DNA of 64,000 nucleotides from Microvirga massiliensis (lineage in GTDB: Bacteria > Pseudomonadota > Alphaproteobacteria > Rhizobiales > Beijerinckiaceae): contig NZ_LN811353.1 in the NCBI RefSeq assembly GCF_001006805.1, positions 272,487 through 336,486 on the forward strand, given 5' to 3'. The notes beneath the pieces are model-generated. The model ran no database searches. It worked only from the letters and a program-made list of their open reading frames with translations, and was not told where the DNA came from. The position numbers and the translations under genes are program-made. Shown here piece after piece: positions 35,544 through 44,735 of the stretch (positions within the stretch are counted from its first letter, which is position 1; the number at the start of each line of letters is the position of its first letter).

Positions 35544-36593
35544 ATGACTGCTTTCACGCTCGAATCCGTCACGAAGCGCTTTGCCGGTGCAACCGCACTG
35601 AATGAAGTGTCGCTGAGCATCCCGTCCGGCGCTTTCGTCGCGCTGCTCGGGCCCTCGGGCTGCGGAAAGACGACGCTCCTGCGGCTCCTCGCCGGTTTCG
35701 AGCGGCCGAATGTAGGCCGGATTCTCTTTGGTGACCGATGCGTGGCGAGCCCGCGCCATCATGTTCCGCCGGAGGAACGGCATGTCGCGATGGTCTTCCA
35801 GAGCTATGCGCTCTGGCCGCACATGAGCGTTTCCGAGAACGTCGCGTTCCCGCTCTCGATTGCCGGTGTCCCCGCGGTAACTCGCCGGAGCTTGGTCAAT
35901 TCGGTTCTCGATCGAGTCGGCCTCTCGGGTCTCGCGGCGCGACGGCCCGACGAGCTGTCGGGCGGCCAGCGCCAACGCGTGGCCCTCGCCAGGGCGCTAG
36001 TCCAGGATGCCGGCCTCGTCCTGTGCGACGAGCCGCTCGCCAATCTCGACGTCCATCTGCGCGCCTCGATGATCGAGACCTTCCAGCGCCTGCATCATGA
36101 GAGCGGACGGACCTTCGTATATGTCACGCATGATCAGGCGGAGGCTCTGGCGCTCGCCACCGAGATCGTGGTGCTCGAACACGGCCGCATCGTCCAGGCG
36201 GGGTCACCGCGGACGATCTATTCGGAGCCGTCCACGGACGCGGTGGCGACCTTCGTGGGGCGCGGCGGGCTCGTCGAGGCCGTGCTGGAGGAGCCCGGCC
36301 ATGGCCGGGCCGTCGCACGCATCGCGGGGATCCCCGTGAAGGTTCGCGCCTCGCATTCCGCTTTGGCCGGACCGGCCCGGATCCTCGTACGGCCGGAGAA
36401 TGTCTCGCTGGGTGGCCCGATTCCGGCTCGCGTGGAAGGCCTCGTCTTCCGCGGATCTCACTACGAAGCGCGGCTCGCTATCCCCGGCGGGACGATTGTC
36501 GCCGATTTGAATACGCCGGGCGGCTCGGATCGTCTCGGCGTGGCGATCGAGGACGCCTGGGCAGTGCCCCAGGAAAGCGCGCCACCGACGTGA
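35544..36593 (+). CDS. ABC transporter ATPase, ferric/polyamine (FbpC/PotA) type
   Basis: A 349-residue ATPase: Walker A GPSGCGKTT, Q-loop FQSYALWPHM, signature DELSGGQRQR, Walker B LVLCDEPLANLD, H-loop VTHDQ, and a C-terminal TOBE domain (ARILVRPENVSLGG). FQSYALWPHM is typical of FbpC and 2-aminoethylphosphonate/ferric transporters. No permease or binding protein is adjacent. The matching permease and binding protein are on the opposite strand at 57013-59702, about 20 kb away across an island, so the three probably form one transporter. ATG at 35544; a TTG at 35532 is an alternative. Confidence 0.9.
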   Translation: MTAFTLESVTKRFAGATALNEVSLSIPSGAFVALLGPSGCGKTTLLRLLAGFERPNVGRILFGDRCVASPRHHVPPEERHVAMVFQSYALWPHMSVSENVAFPLSIAGVPAVTRRSLVNSVLDRVGLSGLAARRPDELSGGQRQRVALARALVQDAGLVLCDEPLANLDVHLRASMIETFQRLHHESGRTFVYVTHDQAEALALATEIVVLEHGRIVQAGSPRTIYSEPSTDAVATFVGRGGLVEAVLEEPGHGRAVARIAGIPVKVRASHSALAGPARILVRPENVSLGGPIPARVEGLVFRGSHYEARLAIPGGTIVADLNTPGGSDRLGVAIEDAWAVPQESAPPT

Positions 36594-36619
36594 CGTCGAC
36601 TCCGGTTCCGGCGCTGCTC
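36594..36619 (+). repeat. Candidate left flank repeat of the island (tentative)
   Basis: CGTCGAC (36594-36600), then GTTCCGGCGCTGCTC (36605-36619). The same two blocks in the same orientation, with one mismatch in the second and a longer spacer (10 against 4 bases), lie at 36936 plus 20 kb, that is 56936-56967. They bracket the island. They could be a worn direct repeat or chance. Confidence 0.25.
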
Positions 36620-36707
36620 AGTGATCACAACCCTTTTGTCTCCGGAGACAGTCGAGTTGATCAGCCTGATGCCCGAGAGGCTCTTTCGCGGCGAAAAGGT
36701 AGCCACC

Positions 36708-37016
36708 CTATCGGAGGACGAGGTCACACTGAACGAAGCTGCCGTGATCCTGGGGGGATTCCGCGGCTGTATGTTCCAACTCGGGTGGGCCATGCTGTCC
36801 GTGACGTCGGCCGCCGGCAGGCTCGCTCGCGAGCACCTTCATCGAGACCGGCCGGTGCTCGGCATCGCGGCGAATCAAATTCGGCGGCCGCGGTACTGTG
36901 CCTGGCGCCCAGACCGAGGTGTTCGTTTGAATGCCCGCGACATAGCTCAGACCCAAGGCGCTGACGCCGGTGCGCAATTGCGTGTCGTTGCCGTAGCTGG
37001 CATCCAGTGGTCCCAC
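36708..37016 (-). pseudogene. IS701-family transposase remnant
   Basis: Minus-strand frame whose first 67 residues match the IS701 transposase core: LDASYGNDTQLRTGVSALGL, then SYVAGIQTNTSVWAPGT, then IRRDAEHRPVSMKVLASE. The Asp in LDASYG is one of the DDE-type catalytic residues. The segment between the APGT and RRDAEH blocks is shorter than I expect, and similarity ends near 36815, which indicates deletion and frameshift. The N-terminal and C-terminal parts of the transposase are missing. The rest of the 36594-37190 gap holds no other gene. It marks the left border of the catabolic island. Confidence 0.7.
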
Positions 37017-37190
37017 AGTGGCGCGGCGCGATCGGCAGGGCCGATGGCGCCGGTCAGGGCTTTGATATAGGCAGCAAAACGCGCTTCACTGGCGGCTGCT
37101 GAACGCCTCGCCATCGCCGCCATTCGTCACGGTCGCGCACAACTCCCTTCCATCCGCTCCGGTATGGGTCCGCCGGCGGCTTTCTGACGA

Positions 37191-38657
37191 TTAGAAAAGC
37201 TTTCCCGGATTCATGATGCCGCGAGGGTCGAACAGATCCTTGATGCTGCGCATGAACTCGATCTCCAGCGGAGGCTTGAATTGCAGCAGGCGGCCGACAT
37301 TGCTCTGACCGATGCCGTGCTCAGCGCTGATGCTGCCGCCAAGGGCGACGGTAATCCTGTCGACAATGGCGTTCGCTGCCCTCACACCATCATCGAAATG
37401 ATCCTGTGTCGCATAGGTGTCACGCGGAAAGACGACGACCACGTGGATGTTTCCATCGCCCAAATGCCCGACGTAGTACGTGGAAACTTCGGGAAGGGCG
37501 GCGGCAATGGCCGCGTCGACTTGCGCAACGAAGGTAGGGACTTGCGAGACCGGCACACTGGTATCGTGCGAGATGGAAAATCCGGAGGCTATATTCGCCT
37601 CTGTCACGGAGTGCCGGATTCGCCAGATGGCCGCAGCCTGCGCGAGATTGGCTGCAATGACAGCATCCGTAGCTATCCCTGACTCAAGAGCCGCGGCGAG
37701 GGACTCCTCCAGTGCTGCCGCGAGATCGTCGCCGACGATGGTGTCGGTGACCTCAATGAAGGCATACCATGGAGAGGCTGCGTCCAGGGGATCGACGAGT
37801 TCGGGATTGTGCGCGAGAACGAGCGCGAACTCGTTACGCGACATGATCTCGAAGTTGCTAATCCGGTCGCCGAGTTCGGAGCGAAGGCGGGATAGAAGAG
37901 CGAGCGCCAGATCGAGGTCCAAAATGGCCGCGAGTGCGGTGAGTTGAGAGTGGGGCTTCGGATAAAGCTTGAGGACGACAGCCGTGATGATGCCGAGCGT
38001 GCCCTCGGATCCGATGAAGAGCTGCTTAAGATCGTAACCAGTGTTGTCCTTCCGCAGGCGGCTGAGGCCGTTCCAGATGCGTCCGTCCGGCAGAACGGCC
38101 TCGATCCCCAGAACAAGATCCCGCATCGGACCATAGCGAAGCACCGCCGTCCCACCCGCATTGGTGGCGACGTTGCCACCGATTTGGCAACTGCCCTCGC
38201 TTCCCAAGGAGAGGGGGAACAGCCGGTCGTTGTCGGCGGCCACTTCCTGGATTGTCGCGAGGATGCAGCCGGCCTCCACCGTCATCGTATTGTTCGTCGG
38301 ATCGATCTCCCGGACACGGTTCATACGCCCAGGGCAAACTACCATCGAGTGCCCGTCCGGCGACGGAATCGCGCCCCCGCACATTCCGGTGTTGCCCCCC
38401 TGAGGAACGATGCCGATGCCTGCATCTGCGCACACTTTAACAACGGACGCTACCTCCTCCGTGGACCGAGGAAACACGACGCCAACAGCGGCGCCGCGGT
38501 AGCGGCGCCGCCAGTCGACGAGATGCTTCTCCATGTGTGCTTCTGCGGCCAGGACATGATTATCACCAACGATCTCCTTCAGCTTTCGAAGGAGGCGCTC
38601 AGCTGCATCTTGCGACCGGGGCTCGCCTGATGACATGGACTGGATCAAACCCGACAA
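37191..38657 (-). CDS. FAD-linked oxidase, GlcD/D-2-hydroxyacid dehydrogenase type
   Basis: A 488-residue flavoprotein of the PCMH/FAD_binding_4 class. FAD-binding motifs are GIVPQGGNTGMCGG and GSEGSCQIGGNVATNAGG, and the C-terminal oxidase domain ends with YYVGHLGDGNIHVVVVFPR, SAEHGIGQ, and DPRGIMNPGKLF. This is the pattern of D-lactate, D-2-hydroxyglutarate and glycolate (GlcD) dehydrogenases, which oxidise D-2-hydroxy acids to 2-oxo acids. It follows the other FAD-linked oxidase by 33 bases on the same strand. ATG at 38636 is an alternative start. Confidence 0.9.
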   Translation of the reverse strand: MSGLIQSMSSGEPRSQDAAERLLRKLKEIVGDNHVLAAEAHMEKHLVDWRRRYRGAAVGVVFPRSTEEVASVVKVCADAGIGIVPQGGNTGMCGGAIPSPDGHSMVVCPGRMNRVREIDPTNNTMTVEAGCILATIQEVAADNDRLFPLSLGSEGSCQIGGNVATNAGGTAVLRYGPMRDLVLGIEAVLPDGRIWNGLSRLRKDNTGYDLKQLFIGSEGTLGIITAVVLKLYPKPHSQLTALAAILDLDLALALLSRLRSELGDRISNFEIMSRNEFALVLAHNPELVDPLDAASPWYAFIEVTDTIVGDDLAAALEESLAAALESGIATDAVIAANLAQAAAIWRIRHSVTEANIASGFSISHDTSVPVSQVPTFVAQVDAAIAAALPEVSTYYVGHLGDGNIHVVVVFPRDTYATQDHFDDGVRAANAIVDRITVALGGSISAEHGIGQSNVGRLLQFKPPLEIEFMRSIKDLFDPRGIMNPGKLF

Positions 38658-38690
38658 GGCCGTGCGACCATGGCTTCCGGGTCCAGGCCC

Positions 38691-40283
38691 CTAGCGCGCC
38701 AGTCCGAGGGAGCCCGGGTTCATCAGCCCGCGAGGATCAAGGGCCTTCTTGATGTCCTGGGCGAGGGACCATGTCTCGGGCGACAGAACCTCTGCGTACG
38801 GATAGTCGCGCGCCACCTGCCAGCTTGCGCCCCCTAAGCTGGCGTAGAGCTCCTGACAGCCGCGACGAAGCTCCGCCACGGCGTTCCGGGTCTTGGGGTT
38901 GGCCGGGCGGCTCAGCCATGGTTTCACGATATCGTGCCCGACACTGGAGGCGTGAAGAGGCGTGATCTCGTCCTGCCAATAAAAGGCGGGCTCCAGGAAG
39001 AACTCGTTTGCTACCGTCATGCTCATGACGGAGTACATGATGCCGTGCTCTTCCATGAACGCCTTCTTGGAAGCGAAGTAGGCATCGTTTGCCTCCACGG
39101 CCTTCTGTGCATCGCTGAGCGGAAACACTGCGTGGATCGGCACCCAGCGCTCACCGTTGAGTCCGAGCATGCCGCGCACCGGTCCAAAGGGCTTGGAGCG
39201 CATCACCTTCGGGACGGTGTTCTCGATCTCGGTGCCGTGCTTCTGCCCGACGGCGCGAAGCTCGGCGAGCGCCGCCTCGAGCTCGGACGGTGTTCGCGCC
39301 TCGCACACGATATGTAGCGTGAACTCGTGCGCCTTGAGGAAGGAAGTGCCGGCGGCCACGACGCCAACCGCGTCCCTGATGCCCTGCAGCATCGATTTTC
39401 CGGCCGCAGCAACATTGCCGAGCGCTTTAAGGCCATCCGAGATGCGATTCACGCTGGCGGAGTGCTCTGCCTTGTTCCGGTCGATGCCGAACCCTTCAGA
39501 CACAAGGCGTGTCCGCGCCATTTCGACCTGTGCTGCGGCCATCGCCATCATGGTTGAGAAGCCGAATGACAGGAACCCCACTTCCTGCGGCCGGGGCCAA
39601 AGCTTCAGGGTGGCGGCTACCTTGATGCCAAAGGCGCCGTTGTCGCCCAGGAAGAGACCCGTGAGATCCGGACCGCCGTAGCGGGTGAACGGCTTCGCGC
39701 CGACGCGTCCGCCGGACCCAGTCGTCACGACGCGTCCATCTGCGAGGACGATGGTCACGCCGAGCACCGAGTCGGCGACCACGCCGTTAAGAGCAGAGCC
39801 GAAGAATGCACTGTTCTGCGACAGGGCGCCGCCGACCGTAGCGTTGATGCCCGACAACGGCCCCCAATAGCCGGTGCGCAGACCCGTGCCCTCAAGCGCC
39901 TCGTTTAGCTTTTCCCACGTGCAGCCCGCCTCGACCGTGATGTACCGGTCTTCGGCGTTGACCTCCAAGATGCGGTCGAGCTTGCGCGAATCGATCACGA
40001 TGGAGTCGGCACGGTCAGGCAGATACCCTTTCGTGTAGGACATACCGCCCCCGCGGGGCACCACTGAGAGACCTGCCTCCGTTGCGAGTCTTACCGCCTC
40101 GGCTGCCTCTTCGCGGGTTTGTGGGAGCACGATGGCCAGGGGCGGAATGCCCGGCTGCCAGAAGATGTCATTCGCGTAGTAATCGCGGGTGGCTGAATCC
40201 GCTATCACCCGGTCGCCCAGTGCGCGTTGCAGGGCGTCGAGTGCCATCAGATCGTCGGCACGAACATGAGCAGTCAAGGTCAT
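38691..40283 (-). CDS. FAD-binding oxidoreductase, VAO/PCMH family
   Basis: A 530-residue flavoprotein with the PCMH FAD-binding domain: LSVVPRGGGMSYTKGYLP, then LSGINATVGGALSQNSAFFGSA, and the end DPRGLMNPGSLG. The C-terminal half differs from GlcD and is nearer to the vanillyl-alcohol-oxidase side of the family. AGGAAAACC precedes the chosen ATG at 40283; the longer frame upstream is not family-like. It is the first gene of a two-gene minus-strand operon, divergent from iclR with palindromes between. The substrate is probably a hydroxy acid or alcohol handled by the island. Confidence 0.87.
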   Translation of the reverse strand: MTLTAHVRADDLMALDALQRALGDRVIADSATRDYYANDIFWQPGIPPLAIVLPQTREEAAEAVRLATEAGLSVVPRGGGMSYTKGYLPDRADSIVIDSRKLDRILEVNAEDRYITVEAGCTWEKLNEALEGTGLRTGYWGPLSGINATVGGALSQNSAFFGSALNGVVADSVLGVTIVLADGRVVTTGSGGRVGAKPFTRYGGPDLTGLFLGDNGAFGIKVAATLKLWPRPQEVGFLSFGFSTMMAMAAAQVEMARTRLVSEGFGIDRNKAEHSASVNRISDGLKALGNVAAAGKSMLQGIRDAVGVVAAGTSFLKAHEFTLHIVCEARTPSELEAALAELRAVGQKHGTEIENTVPKVMRSKPFGPVRGMLGLNGERWVPIHAVFPLSDAQKAVEANDAYFASKKAFMEEHGIMYSVMSMTVANEFFLEPAFYWQDEITPLHASSVGHDIVKPWLSRPANPKTRNAVAELRRGCQELYASLGGASWQVARDYPYAEVLSPETWSLAQDIKKALDPRGLMNPGSLGLAR

Positions 40284-40468
40284 CAGTGGTTTTCCTCCCA
40301 ACAGTACAGGACGGGCAGGCCGCGTCCCCGACAGCACTTCGCCGAGATGCAGGCGCTGCAATAGATTGCTCCGCAATGCTTCTCCGCCTCCACGGAACAG
40401 GGAGACGGCTTTGAGGCGAGCGCAGCCGTGATCATGTCGGCTACATCGAAACACCTATCTATGCGGTG

Positions 40469-40502
40469 TGTCAAATGTTGACTTCCGTGTCACACCGTGA
40501 CA
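40469..40502. promoter_or_regulatory. Paired operator candidates between the FAD oxidase operon and iclR
   Basis: Two 15-bp elements with 6-3-6 layout: TGTCAA-ATG-TTGACT (40469-40483) and the perfect TGTCAC-ACC-GTGACA (40488-40502), centres 19 bp apart. They lie in the 323-base divergent gap (40284-40606), where I see no other feature. The same layout recurs upstream of the liv genes and between the MBL and ligase operons. The IclR protein encoded next door is the natural candidate to bind. Confidence 0.6.
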
Positions 40503-40606
40503 TACGGGGACAGTTGGCGGGCTGTGGAAGTTCGACGAGGTGGCGTAGCCACTGGCGCAGTGACTGCTACAACTCCGCAGAGGCAACCCAGCACAGAAGG
40601 CGCGGA

Positions 40607-41383
40607 GTGACCGAAGCTTCAAATCACAACGTTCGGGCCGTGACGCGAGCCCTGGCAGTGCTCAACTCCTTCGCGGGGAAGGGGCTGCAATCTCTCGCCG
40701 AGGTGACTGCGGCGACCGGACTCGACAAGGGCACAACTCGTCGTCTCCTGCTCACGCTGATGGACAGCGGCTTTGTCGCACAGGATCCGGCGACCCAGCA
40801 TTATCGCCTTGGGCGCGCCGTGCGAGATCTCGCCGCAAATGTTGCAGACGACTACGATTTAAGGGACATCGCTCTGCCGGTGCTCACCGAGTTGGCAGCA
40901 GATCTGCACGTCACGGCGTTCCTCTCGGTTTATGATGAGGGTGACGTGGTCTGCCTCGCCCGCATTCACGACATGAAGGGCATCGAGGTGCATTGGTGGG
41001 CGGTCGGCGGGACCTTGCCTTACAATTGCGGCGGTGCACCCAAGCTGCTGCTGTCCTACCAGTCCGAGGAGGAAATCGAGCGCGTCCTGCAGCGTGAACC
41101 GGTTGCGCTCACGCCGAAGAGCATCGTCGACCGCGACAAGCTGCGTGCCGCACTCGAGAAAATCCGGAAGCGCGGCTGGGAGTGCGCCGTCGACGATGTG
41201 AGCATCGGACTGACAGCCCTCGCAGTGCCGGTGCGCGGACCGAGCGGCGACATCGCCTGTGCCATCAGCATGGCAGGTCTAACACCGCAGACAGTGCAGA
41301 ATGGCAAGCCGCTGCATCTCAAGCGCCTTCAGGCCGCTGCCGAGAGCGTCGCCCGTCGCCTGCGGCTCGCAGGGGGGCGCTAG
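40607..41383 (+). CDS. IclR-family transcriptional regulator
   Basis: A 258-residue regulator. The N-terminal winged helix is at about residues 8-70 (RAVTRALAVLNSFAGKGLQSLAEVTAATGLDKGTTRRLLLTLMDSGFV), followed by the IclR ligand-binding domain (FLSVYDEGDVVCLARI...LPYNCGGAPKLLLSY...RGWECAVDDVSIGLTALAVPVRG). I chose the GTG at 40607 because AGAAGG lies just upstream and it gives the standard N-terminus; a longer frame covers the operator palindromes. It probably senses an aromatic or hydroxy-acid effector and controls the whole island. Confidence 0.9.
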   Translation: MTEASNHNVRAVTRALAVLNSFAGKGLQSLAEVTAATGLDKGTTRRLLLTLMDSGFVAQDPATQHYRLGRAVRDLAANVADDYDLRDIALPVLTELAADLHVTAFLSVYDEGDVVCLARIHDMKGIEVHWWAVGGTLPYNCGGAPKLLLSYQSEEEIERVLQREPVALTPKSIVDRDKLRAALEKIRKRGWECAVDDVSIGLTALAVPVRGPSGDIACAISMAGLTPQTVQNGKPLHLKRLQAAAESVARRLRLAGGR

Positions 41384-41399
41384 CCACGTCCTTCGCGGT

Positions 41400-41416
41400 G
41401 TTTCATCGCATGAAAC
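41400..41416. promoter_or_regulatory. Operator candidate upstream of the LIV-type operon
   Basis: GTTTCAT-CGC-ATGAAAC is a perfect inverted repeat with 7-bp arms and a 3-base centre, 17 bases after the iclR stop. It shares the 6-3-6 layout and the TTTCA/TGAAA half-sites with the elements at 51715-51729 and 51765-51779. The rest of the 41384-41786 gap shows nothing else that I can support, apart from a TTGACA-like box at 41429-41434. Confidence 0.55.
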
Positions 41417-41786
41417 GTGTTTTATGCATTGACAATGCTGACTGCGATCTTCTAGCTTGAGCCAGAACATAAGAACCGTTCCGAGGTGTCGCGGTGGTGG
41501 CGTGCCGATCTGGCACGAAAGTGTCGGGCTCATGTGACCGGCTGGCGGTGGCATCGCCAGCACGAGCAGCAGTTCTGGTGCACCTCAGGACTCGAACATC
41601 TCTCGAAAACTCACGGCCCTGATAGGGCGCCGCCATACTGGCGCTAACGGCCGATAACCTGCTCGCGCCGCAGGAGACCGCGGTAACGGGCGCGCCCTTC
41701 CAATGATCTCGGCAGTTCCGTTGAACTGGCGTGCATTTCGGAGGGCGGCGAATGATCGACGACTTCGTGCAGGGAGGATGAGGACC

Positions 41787-42959
41787 ATGACATTTTCGAG
41801 AACCATGACGCGGGGATTGCGTCGCGCCTTCATCGCGGCTGCTGCCGCAGGCATGGTGCTCGCGCCACTCTCGGCGCGCGCGGCGGGATTGGCTCCAGGC
41901 GAATACACGATTGGATTCGTGACAGAGAATACTGGTCCGATTGCGGCTGCGGGCCTCTCCTATCACCACGGCGCGCAGCTCGCGGTCGACGAGATCAACG
42001 CGTCGGGCTGGATGGGGCAGGGTACCAAGCTCAAGCTGTCCGAAAAGGAATCCGGTTCCGATGCTGCGCGCGGCGTGCAGGCTCTGACCCAGTTCATCGC
42101 CGATCGGAACGTCATCGCTACCACGTGCTGCATTCTCTCGCCGGTTGCAGGCGCCATGCGGCCGGTCGCAGTCAACGCCAAGATCCCGCTCGTGATCTAT
42201 GGCGCGACCATCCCGGGGCTGCCGCAGTTGCCGTATGTCACCTCAATCGTCGGCCTTCCTGGCCCGCAGGAGGTGAAGATGACCCAGCGCCTCGTTCAGG
42301 AGCTGAAGCCGAAGTCGGTGACCTACTTCGTGAACGCAGACAACGAGGCGTTCCAGGGTCGCTTCAAAGCCGCGCAGAAGGTCATGGAGGATGCCGGAGT
42401 CAAGACGGCGGGCGTGATCAGCATTCTCGGCTCCGATACCGACTTCACGGCTCCGGCCACTCAGGCCATGGCGACCAATGCCGACCTGATCATGGTCTGG
42501 ACAACGCAAACTCCGGCGGGCGGCATCATCGCTGCGCTGCGCAACCGAGGCTATACTGGCCCGATCGCCGCCAACGACGTGATTGCGCCTCCCCCTATGT
42601 TCAAGAAGATCGGCGAGCCGCTTGCAGGCGTGCCTTTCCCGGTCCTGTTCTCGGCCGAGATCTCGGACACGCCGGAGGCCAAGAAGTTCATCGCCGACTA
42701 CCAGAAGCGGTTCAACGAACTTCCGGACGCGTATGCCGCCCAAGGCTATACCGCCATCTATTACATCGCTCAGGGACTGAAAGGGACCGACGGCAAGCCG
42801 ACTCGCGATGGCTTGGCCCAGAAAATGGCCGCGATCACCAACATCGAGCACAACGTCTATGGCGAACTGCCGATGAAGGACGGACAGGCCGACTTTCAAA
42901 AGTCGCTGATCGGCGCGTGGTCGAAGGACGGAAAAGTCGTGGCTTGGGAGCCTAAGTAA
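41787..42959 (+). CDS. LIV-type ABC transporter substrate-binding protein
   Basis: A 390-residue periplasmic binding protein of the Peripla_BP_6 class. The signal peptide includes FSRTMTRGLRRAFIAAAAAG and should be cut after ARA. The domain opens YTIGFVTENTGPIAAAGLSYHHGAQLAVDEIN, as in LivJ/LivK and related proteins for branched amino acids, aromatic acids or amides. GGGAGG at 41772-41777 best suits the ATG at 41787; another ATG at 41778 is too close. The next gene starts directly after the stop. The ligand is not known; the island suggests a carboxylic acid. Confidence 0.9.
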   Translation: MTFSRTMTRGLRRAFIAAAAAGMVLAPLSARAAGLAPGEYTIGFVTENTGPIAAAGLSYHHGAQLAVDEINASGWMGQGTKLKLSEKESGSDAARGVQALTQFIADRNVIATTCCILSPVAGAMRPVAVNAKIPLVIYGATIPGLPQLPYVTSIVGLPGPQEVKMTQRLVQELKPKSVTYFVNADNEAFQGRFKAAQKVMEDAGVKTAGVISILGSDTDFTAPATQAMATNADLIMVWTTQTPAGGIIAALRNRGYTGPIAANDVIAPPPMFKKIGEPLAGVPFPVLFSAEISDTPEAKKFIADYQKRFNELPDAYAAQGYTAIYYIAQGLKGTDGKPTRDGLAQKMAAITNIEHNVYGELPMKDGQADFQKSLIGAWSKDGKVVAWEPK

Positions 42960-43847
42960 ATGCAGCTCTTCCTTGAGCAGTTGGTGAACGGCTGGGCGTT
43001 GGGATCTCTCTACGCCCTCTTCGGGATCGGTTTCGGGCTTGTGTTTTCGACACTCGGCATCCTCAATGCCGCGCACGGGACCTATGCGAGTTGGGCTGCG
43101 ATCATCGGCTACTACGCAGTGGAGCGCATCGGCGTTCCCTTCCCAGTTGCAATCGCAGTCGGCGTCCTGGGGGGCGGGCTCCTCGCCGTCCTCGTCGATC
43201 AGGTTGGATTCCAGCCGCTCAGGGAAAAGAAGGCGGGGCTTTTGGGAGCCTTCATCACCAGCGTTGCCTTCTGGATCATTCTCGACAGTCTGGCGGGCTT
43301 TGCCACGGAGCAGCAGAGCCTTGCCTTTCCTGCCTCGACCTATCCCAACAAGATGGTGCCGATCGGACCGATCATGGTTCCGCAGATGCAAATCATCACT
43401 ATCAGCGCTCTGCTGGTCTGTGCAGTCGGCATTTATCTCCTCATCCAGAAGACGCGCATCGGCGCCGCTATGCGGGCCGTTGGCTGGAATGAGGTGGCGG
43501 CCGGACTGGGTGGTGTCAACGCACGAATGGTGATCGTGCTTACAGCCTTCCTCGCCGGTGCGACCTCGGGCCTTGCCGGCGTTCTAGGTGGCATTTCGAC
43601 CTCGAACGTATCCTATACGCTTGGCGAGGGCCTGATGCTGAAAGGGTTCGCGGCGGTCGTGGTCGGAGGCTTCGATGACGTGCGGGGCACCGCCATCGCA
43701 GGCATTCTGCTCGGTATCATCGAGGTGTTCGTCGCGCAGTATATCTCGACGAGCATGCGCGATGGCGTCACCTATACGTTGCTCCTGCTGTTCCTGATCG
43801 TCCGGCCTCGCGGGCTGTTCGGGAGCGCCAACTTCATGCGGGCCTGA
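42960..43847 (+). CDS. livH: LIV-type ABC transporter permease (LivH-like)
   Basis: A 295-residue inner-membrane permease with about eight helices. Family motifs: LEQLVNGWALGSLYALFGIGFGLVFSTLGILNAAHG at the start, and the ATPase-contact loop TRIGAAMRAVGWNEVAAGLGGVNARMVIVLTAFLAGATSGLAG. The start codon follows the previous stop with no spacer. Confidence 0.92.
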   Translation: MQLFLEQLVNGWALGSLYALFGIGFGLVFSTLGILNAAHGTYASWAAIIGYYAVERIGVPFPVAIAVGVLGGGLLAVLVDQVGFQPLREKKAGLLGAFITSVAFWIILDSLAGFATEQQSLAFPASTYPNKMVPIGPIMVPQMQIITISALLVCAVGIYLLIQKTRIGAAMRAVGWNEVAAGLGGVNARMVIVLTAFLAGATSGLAGVLGGISTSNVSYTLGEGLMLKGFAAVVVGGFDDVRGTAIAGILLGIIEVFVAQYISTSMRDGVTYTLLLLFLIVRPRGLFGSANFMRA

Positions 43848-43850
43848 GCA

Positions 43851-44735
43851 ATGGAAACCCTTCTCGATCTCTGGGCGGCCTATGGGAGCACAGTGGTGTT
43901 CTCGATCGTCAACGCGTTCTTCGCGTTGAGCACCTACGCAGTCCTCTCCACCGGAGTCCTGAGTTTCACCACGGTGGTCTTCGCCGCCGTGGGGGGCTTC
44001 CTCTCCGCTCAGATGGTCGGCCACCTCGCCGTTTCGCTCTATGTGGCCTTCCCGGCTGCGGCCCTTGGCGGAGGCCTTGCCGCCGCACTCGTCGCCGCTG
44101 CCTTTCTCAAGCTCGAAAGCCATTGGATGGCACTCGCCAGCCTGGCCCTCGTCCTCATCACCCGAGTCGTGGCGCTCAACGCGCCAGTACTGACGGGTGG
44201 TGTCAACGGCCTCATCGTGCCGATGCGCGTGGAGCCTCTGGATCTCGCCATCCTGCTCGCGATCGTCGCCTTCGTGTTCTACCGCCTGTACAATTCCTGG
44301 TATGGTCTCGCGTCCCGCGCCGTGCGCGAGGACCCTGCCGTAGCGTCGACCATGGGGATCGCGCCGAGGCGGATCCAGTTCATCGCCTTCGTCATCAGCG
44401 GCATCGTCGGCGGGCTTGGGGGAGCGGCGCTTGCCTTTACGCTGCAGTTCCTTTCGCCGGAGACGTATTTCATCAGCATCGCTTTCACGATGCTCGCGTC
44501 CACCGTGCTGGGAGGTTCCTTCCACTGGCTCGGGCCGATCATTGGCGCGCTCGTCTTCACGGCCCTGCCGATGACGATGCAAGCGTTCCTGCCGCAGATC
44601 GAGGACGTAGCGAAGGGTGTCGCGCTTCTCCTCATCATGATCTTCCTGCCGCGTGGACTCATCGATCCCCGTGCCATCCGGCTCAAGAGGGCTGCCAAGC
44701 GCCGCCAGGCGCAGGAGAGCACTGTCCATGCCTGA
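43851..44735 (+). CDS. livM: LIV-type ABC transporter permease (LivM-like)
   Basis: A 294-residue permease with LivM features: ALSTYAVLSTGVLSFTTVVFAAVGGFLSA near the N-terminus and the coupling loop SWYGLASRAVREDPAVASTMGIAPRRIQFIAFVISGIVGGLGGA. It starts 3 bases after livH and overlaps livG by 8 bases. Confidence 0.92.
   Translation: METLLDLWAAYGSTVVFSIVNAFFALSTYAVLSTGVLSFTTVVFAAVGGFLSAQMVGHLAVSLYVAFPAAALGGGLAAALVAAAFLKLESHWMALASLALVLITRVVALNAPVLTGGVNGLIVPMRVEPLDLAILLAIVAFVFYRLYNSWYGLASRAVREDPAVASTMGIAPRRIQFIAFVISGIVGGLGGAALAFTLQFLSPETYFISIAFTMLASTVLGGSFHWLGPIIGALVFTALPMTMQAFLPQIEDVAKGVALLLIMIFLPRGLIDPRAIRLKRAAKRRQAQESTVHA

Noticed and set aside
36657..37070. Plus-strand frame in the gap right of the ferric-type ATPase
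   Set aside because: It is antisense to the IS701 transposase remnant, which explains the sequence better.
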